64,000 nucleotides of DNA from JBCBDX01 sp039822005 (GCA_039822005.1 JBCBMZ010000003.1:1-64000); one strand, 5' to 3'. Positions 8,803 through 17,985 are shown, counted from the stretch's first letter. The notes: generated by a model from the sequence alone, not told the origin. Program-made: numbers and translations.

Positions 8803-10398
8803 TCACTTGTTGATGTCGTTCTTTTCGTCGCCGATGTAGCCGGCGCGGAAATCCAGAACGTAAGGGATGTGGCCCGGATACGGCGCCCAATCGAGGTCTT
8901 CGCGCATGCCCCAGCTTTCAAACGGCTGGTAGAGCACAAGGAACGGCGCGTCCTTTTTGACCTCCGCCATCAGGACCTCATAGGCCGCGTTGCGCTTGTC
9001 GATATCGGTCTCAAAACGGAAGGCGTCGTAGAGCTTGGTCCACTCTTCCATGCCGATGGACGGATCCCACAGGCCACGGGTCATGCCCGCGCCGTCTGGC
9101 GACCACATCTTGCCGAAAGATCCATGTGGGTCAGCAAAATACATCGGGTTGGACCAGTTGTGGATCTGGTCGGGCGAACCCCAACCACCTGGGGTGCCAG
9201 GATCGTTCCATGAGGTGACGACCTTAAGCTCGATGTTGATGCCGATCTCGCGCCACATTTCTTGCATGGCCTGAGCCGCCAGCAGACCGTTGGTGTAGTA
9301 GACCGGGTCTGTGTAGAATGGCAGTGTGGTGCCCTCGAGCCCGTTGTCTGCGACGATCTTCTTGGCCTCCGCTAGGTCGTACTCAAACGTCTCGATATCC
9401 GGCGTGAAGTAAGAGCCATACTGAGGATAGGTGTGTGTGGACGGCACCACTGCAGCACCACCCCAAAGAGCTTCGTTCAAAAGGTCGCGATCGACCGACA
9501 GCACCATCGCTTTGCGCAGCTCTGGTGTGATGATCTCGCCTTTGTCGCCGCCACCGAAGTACATCAGGTGGAACAGAGGTGTCACCCCACCCGCAGTCTT
9601 GAAGCCGGGCGTGCCATTGATCACGTCCAGCTGATCGGGCGGCACATTGGTGATCAAGTCCACTTCGTTGTTCACCAACGCCGTGATACGCGCGGCCAAT
9701 TCAGGGATGCGGCGGACAGTGACTTTTTCATACGGTGCCTTGTCGCCCCAATAGTCGTCAAAGCGTTCCCAGACGATGCGCGTCTCGGGGGTGAACTCGG
9801 CGTAACTGTATGCGCCGGTGCCCACGGGTGCCTGACGGAAAGCGATGAAGTCACTTTCCTCGGTGGCATTGGGGTCGCCCGTCAGCCCCATCGTATAATC
9901 TTTGGGCAGGATCATCGCCTGCTGAGCGGCCAGGATCAGCTCAAAGAGCGGCTCAGGCTTATCAGACATGAGCTTCAGCGTCACATCGTCGATCACTTCG
10001 ACACCGGTGATATTGCCAAAGAACTCTTTCGAGCGCTCGATCCGCGCCGGGTAGCCGGGCGTGATCATGTTCTCAAGGCTCCACACCACGTCTTCCATGG
10101 TCATGTCTTCGCCGTTGTGGAACTTCACACCCTCGCGAATGGTCAGCACCATCTCGGTCGGCGAGGTGATCTCCCATGATGTGGCAAGGCCCGGCTCAAA
10201 GATGTTCTCTTCCGAGGTTGGATCTTTAAAAAGAAGTGGCTCCATCGAGTTGACGTAAAACTGCGAACCCACGTTTGAGTGGTCTGCGCCCGGATCGATA
10301 TAGGCAGAGAGGTTGGCGGTCGCGACTGTCAGCTCTTGGGCAGCGGCCGTGCTAGTCAGAAGCGCCAAAGCAGCGCTTGTTGCAAAAAGACGGTTCAT
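8803..10398 (-). CDS. Periplasmic solute-binding protein of Opp/Dpp family (first paralog)
   Basis: The 531-residue protein begins with a signal peptide (MNRLFATSAALALLTSTAAAQ) and then shows the family 5 solute-binding pattern: FEPGLATSWEITSPTEMVLT, VKFHNGEDMT, APVGTGAYSYAEFTPETR and the C-terminal PYVLDFRAGYIGD. Relatives bind peptides, opines or other small polar solutes in a large two-lobed cleft. It follows the permease genes and precedes its own paralog, as expected after a tandem duplication. Differences lie mainly in an inserted segment around WNDPGTPGGWGSPDQ, near the region that usually shapes the binding pocket, which suggests the two receptors prefer different ligands. Confidence 0.9.
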   Translation of the reverse strand: MNRLFATSAALALLTSTAAAQELTVATANLSAYIDPGADHSNVGSQFYVNSMEPLLFKDPTSEENIFEPGLATSWEITSPTEMVLTIREGVKFHNGEDMTMEDVVWSLENMITPGYPARIERSKEFFGNITGVEVIDDVTLKLMSDKPEPLFELILAAQQAMILPKDYTMGLTGDPNATEESDFIAFRQAPVGTGAYSYAEFTPETRIVWERFDDYWGDKAPYEKVTVRRIPELAARITALVNNEVDLITNVPPDQLDVINGTPGFKTAGGVTPLFHLMYFGGGDKGEIITPELRKAMVLSVDRDLLNEALWGGAAVVPSTHTYPQYGSYFTPDIETFEYDLAEAKKIVADNGLEGTTLPFYTDPVYYTNGLLAAQAMQEMWREIGINIELKVVTSWNDPGTPGGWGSPDQIHNWSNPMYFADPHGSFGKMWSPDGAGMTRGLWDPSIGMEEWTKLYDAFRFETDIDKRNAAYEVLMAEVKKDAPFLVLYQPFESWGMREDLDWAPYPGHIPYVLDFRAGYIGDEKNDINK

Positions 10399-10483
10399 CG
10401 GGCAGATGTCTCCTTAGTGATGATGTTTCATTGCTGCTTCGGGTCGGCTGATCTTGACGGAGAGGACGGCCCGAAGCGTTTTC

Positions 10484-11392
10484 TTAGTTTTGACGCTTTA
10501 AACGCACGTCCAGCGTATCCCTGAGCCAATCGCCCAGAAGCAGGAAGACCAGCGCGATCACCAGGATCATCAGCGCGGGCACAAGTCCGATATGGGGATA
10601 GGAGGCGAGGTAGTCGCGGCCGAAGCCGGTCATGGAGCCGAGCGTCGCTGTGGGCGGCTGCACGCCGAGGCCCAGAAACGACAGCGAGCTTTCCAACAAG
10701 ATCACGTTCGATACGCCGAAGGTCCAAAGCACGATGATCGGCGAAGCAATGTTGGCCAGCATGTGATGTCGAATGATGCGGTAGGCCCCCGCGCCCGTCA
10801 CCCGCACCGCGTCGATATAGGGCGCGTCGCGAATGGCCAGAACCTGCCCACGCACCACGCGCGCATATTTGTCCCAATCGGCAAGCCCAATAATGATCAC
10901 AAAGATCGTCAGATCTGTGCCAAAGACCGCCACGGCCAGCAACGCCATCAGTGTGAAGGGGAAGGCGATCTGGATGTCCACCAGTCCCATCAGGACGTTG
11001 TCCACCCAGCCGCCGACATAGCCAGAGATGATCCCAATCGTCGAGCCGATCAGCATGGAGATGATCGAGCCGATAACCGCAATCAAAAGCGTGAACCGTA
11101 GACCGTAAAGCAGCCGGGAATAGAGATCGCGTCCCAGCTCATCAGTGCCTAGAAGGTACCCCTCCTTGTACCGCTCAAACCCAATCGGCGGGCGCAACCG
11201 CGACAACAGACTTTGTGAGTTGGGGTCATGCGTCGCAAGAACCGGCGCAAGAAGCGCGACAGCGATCAATGCGAACAGCAGAACAAAGCACAGTTTGATC
11301 AACCAGTTCGAGTCTTTCACCGCTTTCCAAATCTTGGAACTTGGTCGCTTGCCAGGGGCTGCTTGGCTGTACTCGATATCAATGGTGGCCAT
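10484..11392 (-). CDS. ABC transporter permease, DppC/OppC type
   Basis: The 302-residue protein has an N-terminal membrane segment (LCFVLLFALIAVALLAPVLA), the OppC_N motif YLLGTDELGRDLYSRLLYG, and five further helices. The cytoplasmic EAA loop is seen at YIDAVRVTGAGAYRIIRHHM, which docks on the ATPase. The sequence ends LVFLLLGDWLRDTLDVRL, the standard OppC end. It pairs with the OppB-type permease 12 bases upstream to form the channel. Confidence 0.92.
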   Translation of the reverse strand: MATIDIEYSQAAPGKRPSSKIWKAVKDSNWLIKLCFVLLFALIAVALLAPVLATHDPNSQSLLSRLRPPIGFERYKEGYLLGTDELGRDLYSRLLYGLRFTLLIAVIGSIISMLIGSTIGIISGYVGGWVDNVLMGLVDIQIAFPFTLMALLAVAVFGTDLTIFVIIIGLADWDKYARVVRGQVLAIRDAPYIDAVRVTGAGAYRIIRHHMLANIASPIIVLWTFGVSNVILLESSLSFLGLGVQPPTATLGSMTGFGRDYLASYPHIGLVPALMILVIALVFLLLGDWLRDTLDVRLKRQN

Positions 11393-11404
11393 AAGCCGAG
11401 CTCC

Positions 11405-12322
11405 TTAAGTGGCGATCCGGACGCGCGGATCCAGGACAGCGTAGATGATATCCACAATGAGGTTGGCGACGATCACCACCGCCGCCCATACGATCACGCC
11501 AAATTGCAGGACGGCGAAGTCGCGCAGCAAAGCGCCGCGCACAATCAGCGAGCCGATGCCTTCCAAGGCAAAGACCGCCTCGACCAGGACAACCCAACCG
11601 ACAAAGCCCGCAACTTGCAGTCCAAGATTTGACACGATTGGGATCATTGCGTTGCGCAGGGCGTGTTTGTTGACCACGATGGCTTCTCGCAGGCCCTTGG
11701 CGCGGGCCGTGCGCACGAAATCCTCGTTGAGGACTTCGAGCATCGATGAACGGGTGAAGCGGATGTTCCAGGCCATCATCGCCATCGCCAGCGTGATTGT
11801 GGGCATCACGAAATGGACCCAGGTCATGTTTCCCGACGAGGGCATCAAATGCAGCCAAAAGCTGAAGATCAGGATCATGAAAATCGCAAGGATGTAGTTC
11901 GGGATTGCATACCCAAAGAAAGCCACGGCCATGATCGCTGTTGAGATCGGTTTGTCCCGGTTTACCGCCGCGTAAATCCCCAGCGGCAGGCCTACAGCCA
12001 CGGCCAGTAAGAACGCACTGCCAAAAAGTCGGAGCGTATTGGGCAAACGCTCGGCGTAGATCTCGGTTACCGGGCGAAACTCTGTCAGGCTCAGTCCAAA
12101 ATTGCCCTGCGTCAGACCGCGAAAAAAGGCGATGTATTGCTGGAAAAAACTCTTATCTAGCCCGAAATAGCTTTCCCAAAAGGCGTATTCCTCAGGGCTC
12201 AACCCTTCCGGGAACATGATATCAATTGGGTTACCAGATATCCTGCTGGCGAAAAACACGGCCGTCACCACGAAAATCATCGTCAGGATCGCTCGCGCGG
12301 TGCGGATCAGTATAAAAGACAT
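11405..12322 (-). CDS. ABC transporter permease, DppB/OppB type
   Basis: The start chosen is the ATG at 12320-12322 (MSFILIRTARAILTMIFVVT), which gives the normal OppB length of 305 residues. The longer frame to 12481 adds 53 non-homologous residues. Six membrane helices, GLDKSFFQQYIAFFRGLTQG and the EAA loop DFVRTARAKGLREAIVVNKH with PDPR-like end (LDPRVRIAT) define the family. It is the first gene of a leftward operon: permease, permease, receptor, receptor, ATPase, acetyltransferase. It is divergent from the EamA transporter at 12660, so both promoters lie in 12323-12659. Confidence 0.9.
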   Translation of the reverse strand: MSFILIRTARAILTMIFVVTAVFFASRISGNPIDIMFPEGLSPEEYAFWESYFGLDKSFFQQYIAFFRGLTQGNFGLSLTEFRPVTEIYAERLPNTLRLFGSAFLLAVAVGLPLGIYAAVNRDKPISTAIMAVAFFGYAIPNYILAIFMILIFSFWLHLMPSSGNMTWVHFVMPTITLAMAMMAWNIRFTRSSMLEVLNEDFVRTARAKGLREAIVVNKHALRNAMIPIVSNLGLQVAGFVGWVVLVEAVFALEGIGSLIVRGALLRDFAVLQFGVIVWAAVVIVANLIVDIIYAVLDPRVRIAT

Positions 12323-12659
12323 GCGGACGTGCCCCCGAATTCCTGCTGGCTTGCGCGCGTTCCTGAAAAAGTCGGAAACAGGGCGCAGGCACGGTTTTCT
12401 TGGACCGAGCGTGTCGTGCGAGATTAACAGGTAGATGACGCCCAGCCGCAGTGCAGCATGTATTGCAAAAGCTTTACGCAAACCCGCTTGGTTTGCGTGA
12501 CAATCGCATCGACCATGCGTGCCATGTTCTAAAACTGTGACGTGTCTGCGATATGCCTAGTTTGCGTGTGGGTTTAAGCACACGAGGTTTCGCGCGACAG
12601 AATACCAGGCCCGCGCTTTCCAATCCTTTGACCCTGGTAGAAGGCCTGTCGCGCAGACG

Positions 12660-13589
12660 ATGTCGCACCATATTCTTACATTCATTCTCGATGCGCGCGA
12701 CGCCCAAATCAAAATCCCGCACCGGCAAAGGCAGCTTCTGGCAGGGCTCTTGTTGGCTCTAAGCGGCTTCAGCGTCGCGGCGATGATGGCCACGTTCAAG
12801 CTGAGCCAAGAGTCACTGTCGCTGCCGCAGACAATCTTCTTGCGGACGTTCAGCGGCATCCTTCTGACGCTGCCGCTCTTCGCCCTTGTGCCTGTGGGGC
12901 TGATGCCGGAGGGGCGGTTTGGACTCTACGCGGCACGTATAGGTTTAGCCATCGCGGCGCTCACATGCTGGCTTTATTCTATCGCGCACATGCCCTTGGC
13001 GCTCGCCAGCGCGCTGTCCTTTTCCAAAAGCATCTTCATGCTGTGGCTCGCTGCGGCGTTCATGTCCGAGAAAATCACAGGCCGAAAACTATTCGCGACG
13101 GTATTGGGCTTTGTCGGCGTCGTCCTGGCGCTGGACCCTCAAGGCGCAGCGGATATCCCCATGCTGGCGGCTGCGGTGGGGCTGGTTGGCGCCTTGCTCG
13201 GCGGGATGATGACGGTGGTGGTCAAGCAGCTGTCGTCGACCGAGCCCACGTTGCGCATGATGCTTTATCCTCATTTGGGCGTCTCTGCTGTATTTCTGAT
13301 CCCAGCCATCCAAACCTGGCAGCCAATTGATGGCGGCACGCTTTGGCTGATCGCCGGCATGGCGGTGTTCGGCTCGATCAGCCAATGGTGCTTTGTCACG
13401 TCCTATCGCTTGGGTGACATCTCGGCCTTGGCGCCGGTGGAATACACCCGCCTTTTGGCTGCGGCGCTCTTTGGCTACGCGATTTTCTCTGAGGTGCCGA
13501 CGCTTACCATGACCCTGGGCATGGTTTTGGTGTGCCTCTCGGCCTATGCCGCGCTCTCTCCCCGCACAACAGAAAGACCTTCGATATGA
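12660..13589 (+). CDS. EamA/DMT-family membrane transporter
   Basis: The 309-residue protein has about ten hydrophobic segments in two EamA repeats. Recognisable pieces are SQESLSLPQTIFLRTFSGILL, TCWLYSIAHMPLALASALSF in the first half and SYRLGDISALAPVEYTRLL in the second. Family members move amino acids, nucleotides or other metabolites, often outward. Its stop overlaps the start of the phosphoesterase gene (ATGA), so the two are co-translated. A metabolite exporter beside a phosphoesterase may dispose of a product of the imported substrate; that is inference. The start lacks a strong ribosome site. Confidence 0.85.
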   Translation: MSHHILTFILDARDAQIKIPHRQRQLLAGLLLALSGFSVAAMMATFKLSQESLSLPQTIFLRTFSGILLTLPLFALVPVGLMPEGRFGLYAARIGLAIAALTCWLYSIAHMPLALASALSFSKSIFMLWLAAAFMSEKITGRKLFATVLGFVGVVLALDPQGAADIPMLAAAVGLVGALLGGMMTVVVKQLSSTEPTLRMMLYPHLGVSAVFLIPAIQTWQPIDGGTLWLIAGMAVFGSISQWCFVTSYRLGDISALAPVEYTRLLAAALFGYAIFSEVPTLTMTLGMVLVCLSAYAALSPRTTERPSI

Positions 13590-14431
13590 AACTTGCGATC
13601 ATCACAGATATTCACCACGGCGCGCCCTCCCATACCAAACGCGGCGACGCCGCGATGGACCTGATGGCGCGGTTCGCCGAAGAGGTGAACGCCGCAGCGC
13701 CGGACTTGGTCTTTGACTTGGGCGACCGGATCACAGATGCCGACCACGCGACGGATGTGGCGCTGATGCGCGATGTGGCGCAGGCCTTCGGCGCCGTGGA
13801 CGCCCCGGTGCACCACATTTGTGGCAATCACGACCGATATCATCTGTCGGTGGCCGAGAATGCCGAGATCATGGGCCAAGACCTCTCGAACAAAGTGATT
13901 GATGCAGGGGCATGGCAGATCGTTCTTTGGCGCGCGGAGGCGCAGATCACATGGGCAGACGAGTATCGCGGCTTTGATTTGCCCGAAAGCGATTACCTCT
14001 GGCTTGCGAACACTGTTGCGGCGGCGCGCAAGCCAACGCTGATCCTAAGTCACGTACCCGTCTCGGGGCATGCGCAGACCGGCAATTACTACTTCGAGGC
14101 CAATCCCGCCTTTGCGACCTACCCACAGGCACCACGCGTCCGGCACGCCCTGGCGCTAGCCTGCGTCCCGGTGGTTTTTCTGTCTGGTCACGTGCATTGG
14201 AACACCGTCACTCAGGTAAACGGCGTGACGCATCTGACGCAGCAGTCCTTGACCGAAAGCTTCACGACAGGGGGCGCTCCGGCAGGCGCTTGGGGAACGC
14301 TGGAACTCGGCAAGGATACCGTCAATTGGACAGTCCATGGCCTAGATCCGCTATCGTGCAAATTGCCAGTCTCATCGCAGCGCTGGACCCCGCCGCTGGC
14401 ACCTTTTCCAAGAGGTCGCCCTAAGGGATAG
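13586..14431 (+). CDS. Calcineurin-like metallophosphoesterase (second)
   Basis: The start is the ATG at 13586, overlapping the transporter stop; the 281 residues begin MKLAIITDIHHGAPS. Metal-binding motifs are complete: D8-I-H10, G46-D47, G80-N-H-D83, H156 in LSHVPVSGH and G201-H-V-H204. Length and motif spacing resemble the cyclic-nucleotide and glycerophosphodiesterase branch. There is no signal peptide. It differs enough from the phosphoesterase at 3953 (different caps and C-terminus) that they are not a recent duplication. It sits between the EamA transporter and the GntR regulator, in the likely regulon of that regulator. Confidence 0.86.
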   Translation: MKLAIITDIHHGAPSHTKRGDAAMDLMARFAEEVNAAAPDLVFDLGDRITDADHATDVALMRDVAQAFGAVDAPVHHICGNHDRYHLSVAENAEIMGQDLSNKVIDAGAWQIVLWRAEAQITWADEYRGFDLPESDYLWLANTVAAARKPTLILSHVPVSGHAQTGNYYFEANPAFATYPQAPRVRHALALACVPVVFLSGHVHWNTVTQVNGVTHLTQQSLTESFTTGGAPAGAWGTLELGKDTVNWTVHGLDPLSCKLPVSSQRWTPPLAPFPRGRPKG

Positions 14432-14503
14432 CGCCGCACGGCCCGTCTGCCACAAGGATGTTACGCGCCTGTCGTACGCTACGGCCAACTGCGGAGAAAC
14501 GCC

Positions 14504-15220
14504 ATGGAATCACCCCACGTACCGGCTCCAGAGTGGAAAGACGTCTATCGCGCCCTGTGTCAGGACATTGCGGCCGGTCGGCTGGAACCCGGAGATGATC
14601 TGCCGACAATCTCAGGTCTTGCAAAGCAATCAGGACTGCGTCCGCATGGCGCGCGCCGGGTTCTTGAGTGTTTATGCAAGGAGGGCCGCGCGCAAAGCTG
14701 GCAGGGAAAAGGCTTCCGCGTCGCAATGCCCACCATTCGGTTGCGCCTGGACAATAAGTCCCCGGTGTTCGGCGATATGATCCGATCCTTAGGGTATGCC
14801 GCGTCGTCGTCTTTTCAATCGTCTAAGACCATTGGAATGCCCCCCGATGTCGCGAAGCGTATGCGACAGCGTCAAGGCAAACGGACGAAACTGACGCAGA
14901 CACTACGGCACGTGAATGACCGCCCGGTGGCCATGTCCCTCGATTATTTCGTGAAGGACCGCCTTGGTGAAATTGATGAGTCCCTGTCGCGCACAGGCAG
15001 TGTGTCGCGCGCCTTAGAAGAACACGGTATTTCGCATTATAAGCGTGATTTTTCTGAATTGACCTGTCGTTTCCCAACGGAACATGAGGCCGTCATGCTT
15101 CAAATCCCGCGCACGCAACCCGTCTACGCTACAATTGGCGCGAACCTTGCTGAAGACGGAACAGTCTTTCAGGTCTCAAAGGGAGTATGGCGCGCCGACT
15201 GTGTCGCCTACGAATACTGA
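14504..15220 (+). CDS. GntR/HutC-family transcriptional regulator
   Basis: The 238-residue protein has an N-terminal winged helix (about residues 10-75; LPTISGLAKQSGLRPHGARR is the recognition helix region) and a C-terminal UTRA ligand domain (about 85-235; RPVAMSLDYF and TCRFPTEHEAVMLQIPRTQP). PhnF of phosphonate metabolism is a relative of this architecture. GGAGAA lies seven bases before the ATG. It stands between the second phosphoesterase and the PHP-domain gene. A perfect palindrome 27 bases after its stop is a likely operator. It probably senses the transported solute or a breakdown product. Confidence 0.86.
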   Translation: MESPHVPAPEWKDVYRALCQDIAAGRLEPGDDLPTISGLAKQSGLRPHGARRVLECLCKEGRAQSWQGKGFRVAMPTIRLRLDNKSPVFGDMIRSLGYAASSSFQSSKTIGMPPDVAKRMRQRQGKRTKLTQTLRHVNDRPVAMSLDYFVKDRLGEIDESLSRTGSVSRALEEHGISHYKRDFSELTCRFPTEHEAVMLQIPRTQPVYATIGANLAEDGTVFQVSKGVWRADCVAYEY

Positions 15221-15246
15221 CACAGGTCCGGCGCAAGCGAACTTGG

Positions 15247-15264
15247 CAGTTTGTCAACAAACTG
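15247..15264. promoter_or_regulatory. 18-base perfect palindrome, probable GntR operator
   Basis: CAGTTTGT-CA-ACAAACTG is a perfect inverted repeat. GntR proteins bind short palindromes with GT...AC halves, which fits. It lies 89 bases before the PHP-domain gene and directly after the regulator gene. Confidence 0.6.
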
Positions 15265-15352
15265 ACGCGCAAAGTCCCTGGTTGTGTGGGCCATCATCAT
15301 GAGGTTGTGACATCGCAGTGCGAGTTGACCCCCAACAACGGGGACAGACATC

Positions 15353-16252
15353 ATGTTTGAGACTTTCAGCGCGGACGGCGCATTCTTCAAAGGCAACCTG
15401 CATTGTCATTCGACACGGTCAGATGGGCACATGTCGCCGGAACGCGTCTGTGCCTTTTACCGCGCCGCTGGCTATGACTTCATCTGCCTGAGTGACCACT
15501 TCCGTGAGGTGTATGGCTTTCCCGTGACCGATACCTCGGGCTATCGCGCCGAAGACTTCACAACCATACTCGGCGCAGAGGTGCATTCTGGCGAAACCGA
15601 AGCCGGTGATATCTGGCATATCCTCGCCGTTGGGTTGCCGCTTGATTTTGCGCCGACGCCCGATGATGAAACGGGCCCTGCCCTGGCGCAGCGCGCTCTG
15701 GATGCGGGGGCCTTCGTGGCGCTTCCCCATCCCGAATGGTACGGCATTACGATCCGCGATGGGGAATCCATGCCCGAGGGTATTCACGCGGTCGATGTGT
15801 TCAATGCTGTTTGTGACGCCATGGGCCGGGAGGGCGGAGGATACCTCCTAGATCAGATGATGACTTCTGGGCGCTCGGTCGGAGCCATTGCCGTGGATGA
15901 CGCGCACTATTATCGTGGCGACGCGGGGCTTGGCTGGACGATGGTCAAGGCCAAGGAACGAACGCCCGAGGCCCTTTTGGCGGCGCTGAAATCGGGCCAT
16001 TTCTATGGCTCCACTGGACCTGAGATCCACCACGTTGAAACCAATGGCACGCATGTGTTTGTCGAGTGCTCGCCGGTGGATTTCATCGGGCTTGTGGGCC
16101 GCGGTGCCGCGCAAGAAAAAGTCGAAGGGCCCGGTATCACGCGCGCCATGTTGCCCCTTGAACGCTTTGCGGGCAGTTGGGCGCGCCTGATCTTACGGGA
16201 CTCAGAAGGGAAAAAGGCCTGGGGGCATCCTTGGGCGGTTTCGACCTCTTGA
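15353..16252 (+). CDS. PHP-domain metallo-phosphoesterase (CehA/McbA-like)
   Basis: The 299-residue protein starts with the PHP signature GNLHCHSTRSDG (H17, H19), followed by CLSDHF (D48, H49) and ALPHPEWYG. These residues bind the metal cluster of the polymerase-and-histidinol-phosphatase fold, which hydrolyses phosphoesters; CehA-type relatives cleave other esters. The C-terminal third (LERFAGSWARLILRDSEGKK) is the small beta domain seen in CehA/McbA relatives. No signal peptide is present. GGGGACA precedes the ATG. It is the third metal-dependent esterase in the cluster and has the candidate GntR operator in its leader. Confidence 0.84.
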   Translation: MFETFSADGAFFKGNLHCHSTRSDGHMSPERVCAFYRAAGYDFICLSDHFREVYGFPVTDTSGYRAEDFTTILGAEVHSGETEAGDIWHILAVGLPLDFAPTPDDETGPALAQRALDAGAFVALPHPEWYGITIRDGESMPEGIHAVDVFNAVCDAMGREGGGYLLDQMMTSGRSVGAIAVDDAHYYRGDAGLGWTMVKAKERTPEALLAALKSGHFYGSTGPEIHHVETNGTHVFVECSPVDFIGLVGRGAAQEKVEGPGITRAMLPLERFAGSWARLILRDSEGKKAWGHPWAVSTS

Positions 16253-16720
16253 CTTTGCTAATGAATAAGACACCCCAAAAAACACTTGTCCAAGCTGGAT
16301 GGTGACGCTCGGCAATGCGGGACTTTGCTGCCCTTGCCGGTTGACTGTCATACAGCCACTTCTCAGCGTAACCTCAGCTCCAAGGGAGGTCTTGATGCGT
16401 CGAAGTTGTGCGCAAACTTGGCCGTTGGGGATCGCAACGCCCGTTTTGTCCGCGTGGCCGTCATTGAGCGTGCTCATCGAGTTGCACTGCAACCAATGTC
16501 CGCTTTATAGAACCACAAACTCAACGACTGAAAGTCCGGAGTGGGCCGATAGCACCAATGTGCAGGGAAGCGGCCAAGGTCTTGGATGGGCTCGGAGCGG
16601 ACTTGCGGCGGTGCAGAGCAGAGCCGTGAAATCGCGGTTGATGAATGTCTGCTTTCACCATAACAGCAGGCCTGGCTCGCACACGCAGCGAATTCACACT
16701 TCCCGCCCACATTTGCCATT
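16253..16720. other. Intergenic or degenerate stretch without a supported gene
   Basis: Open frames exist on both strands but their translations look random (rich in Ser, Arg, Pro and Trp). This could be the left border zone of the island that follows. No repeat or att-like core was found by eye. Confidence 0.45.
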
Positions 16721-17381
16721 TTAGCTTGCGGCCCATTGCGGGAATTGACCTTGATGAGCAATGCCGCATTGCGACTTCCAAAAGGAAACCTTGGCCTTCA
16801 TATCTTTGAAGTGTCCGTTAGCCCATCCAAACTCCGCGACAATGTGGGTTCTGAATGCAGTTGCAATCTGGATTGGGGCCCTGCGAACATACTCTTCGGC
16901 CCGCCTCGCTGAATCTCCTTCAAGACCCCCAAGATGCGAGATGACATCTCTAACTGAAGGATGATCGTTATTCCGTTCCGTGATTGGCGACTTTGTCGGA
17001 AGGCCGGTCAAAACGACACCTGCGAGGCCGTGGTCATCCGCCCAAGCTTCAACTAGCTCAGTACCAAGGTGCCCCGATGAGCTAGAACCAGTCCAGAATG
17101 CTGCGTTCTTTTTGCTTGGTAAGGCCTTCGCGCTTCGCGAGTGCATCGCGCGCTTCCTCTAGCGAAGAGGATGTCAGAGTGTTCCAAAGTGTGGGACACA
17201 CCGTACCTTGCTCACATACAACAAGTGTCATGCGACCGTCACTCGATTTTCGCGCGAATTCAAGCGGTAGCATTGGCCCGTCTTCTCGCCATTCATGAGA
17301 AATAGGTAAATCACCCGGCTCCCAAATCAACGACCCCCAACCTAAGCAAGCAATCGTCACCAAATTTTTGTCACTATTCAT
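16721..17381 (-). pseudogene. Frameshifted conserved hypothetical gene (LGWGSLIW family)
   Basis: Two frames together encode one familiar bacterial hypothetical protein. The first begins at the ATG 17379-17381 and reads ACLGWGSLIWEPGDLPI, then LPLEFARKSSDGRMTLVV and EARDALAKREG. It stops after RSILDWF at 17082. The second frame continues the family with NAAFWTG, GLAGVVLTGLPTK, PSVRDVISHLGGLEG and AEEYVRRAPIQIATAFR. The switch falls at a run of five A residues near 17106-17110 on the plus strand (TTTTT), where removing one base restores a single protein of about 220 residues. Function of the family is unknown. Its start overlaps the preceding gene by eight bases. Confidence 0.75.
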
Positions 17382-17751
17382 TTTCGTGCCACTCGCGGAT
17401 GGTTCGAGTTAGGTTTGATAGAGCAAACCCACGACTGGTACGAGAATCGAGCATCGCAAAATCCTCTGCGAACTTCACAGCGCTTTCCCCATTTGAGATG
17501 AATTCATACCTTCCACTAGAATATTCGTGTTTGTGATCGAAGCCAACGACTCGCCAGATGCCAAGAATCTAGCCTTCACGCGTGATGACATCGCCAAGCG
17601 CTAATTTGGGCTTGTATCCACTGACCATCCACTTACCGTGTCTAACGAAGTTTATGTGGTAAATCAAATCCATACATAAAGGATGGGACTGAGACGTCGA
17701 AAGCGCAAGTATCGCAACAGCCTGAGTACATTCGAAATCGCTCCAGACCAC
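17374..17751 (-). pseudogene. Broken hypothetical gene with an internal TAG stop
   Basis: Read leftward, one frame runs from about 17890 to a stop at 17374-17376, interrupted only by a TAG at 17569-17571. The part before the stop includes FVRHGKWMVSGYKPKLALG. The part after includes ILGIWRVVGFDHKHEYSSGR and ends LTRTIREWHENE, overlapping the next gene start. Both halves look like real protein, which argues for one gene with a nonsense mutation. No ATG is present upstream; a GTG at 17751 is the only usual start, so the 5' end may have been lost when the Qat operon arrived. I do not recognise the family. Confidence 0.55.
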
Positions 17752-17985
17752 CTCTCGCCAATCTGCCTTCGCCGAGGCGACGTTAAACCTTGAGAAATAT
17801 CTGCAACTGACTAACTCAAATATATTGGTATTCAGATCGTACCGACTATGATGTCGGATGGGGCGATCATTATACTGGTAAAAGTATTGCTATACTTATT
17901 GTTGTTATTGCGTGATATACAACTACCATAAGCTGATCGATTAACAGTCGCAATCTGACCATGTTTTTGGGAAAGGTGCCACCGC

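Noticed and set aside
6650..8839. A 729-codon plus-strand open frame
   Set aside because: It runs antisense to the ABC ATPase and binding-protein genes, which have clear family motifs. Its translation (rich in Arg, His, Val and Gly) has no recognisable domain; it is a product of the high GC content at third positions.
12323..12481. N-terminal extension of the OppB-type permease
   Set aside because: It would add 53 residues without family similarity; ATG 12322 gives the normal length and membrane topology.
16299..16724. Plus-strand 141-codon frame
   Set aside because: Low-complexity, random-looking translation with no ribosome site; treated as intergenic.
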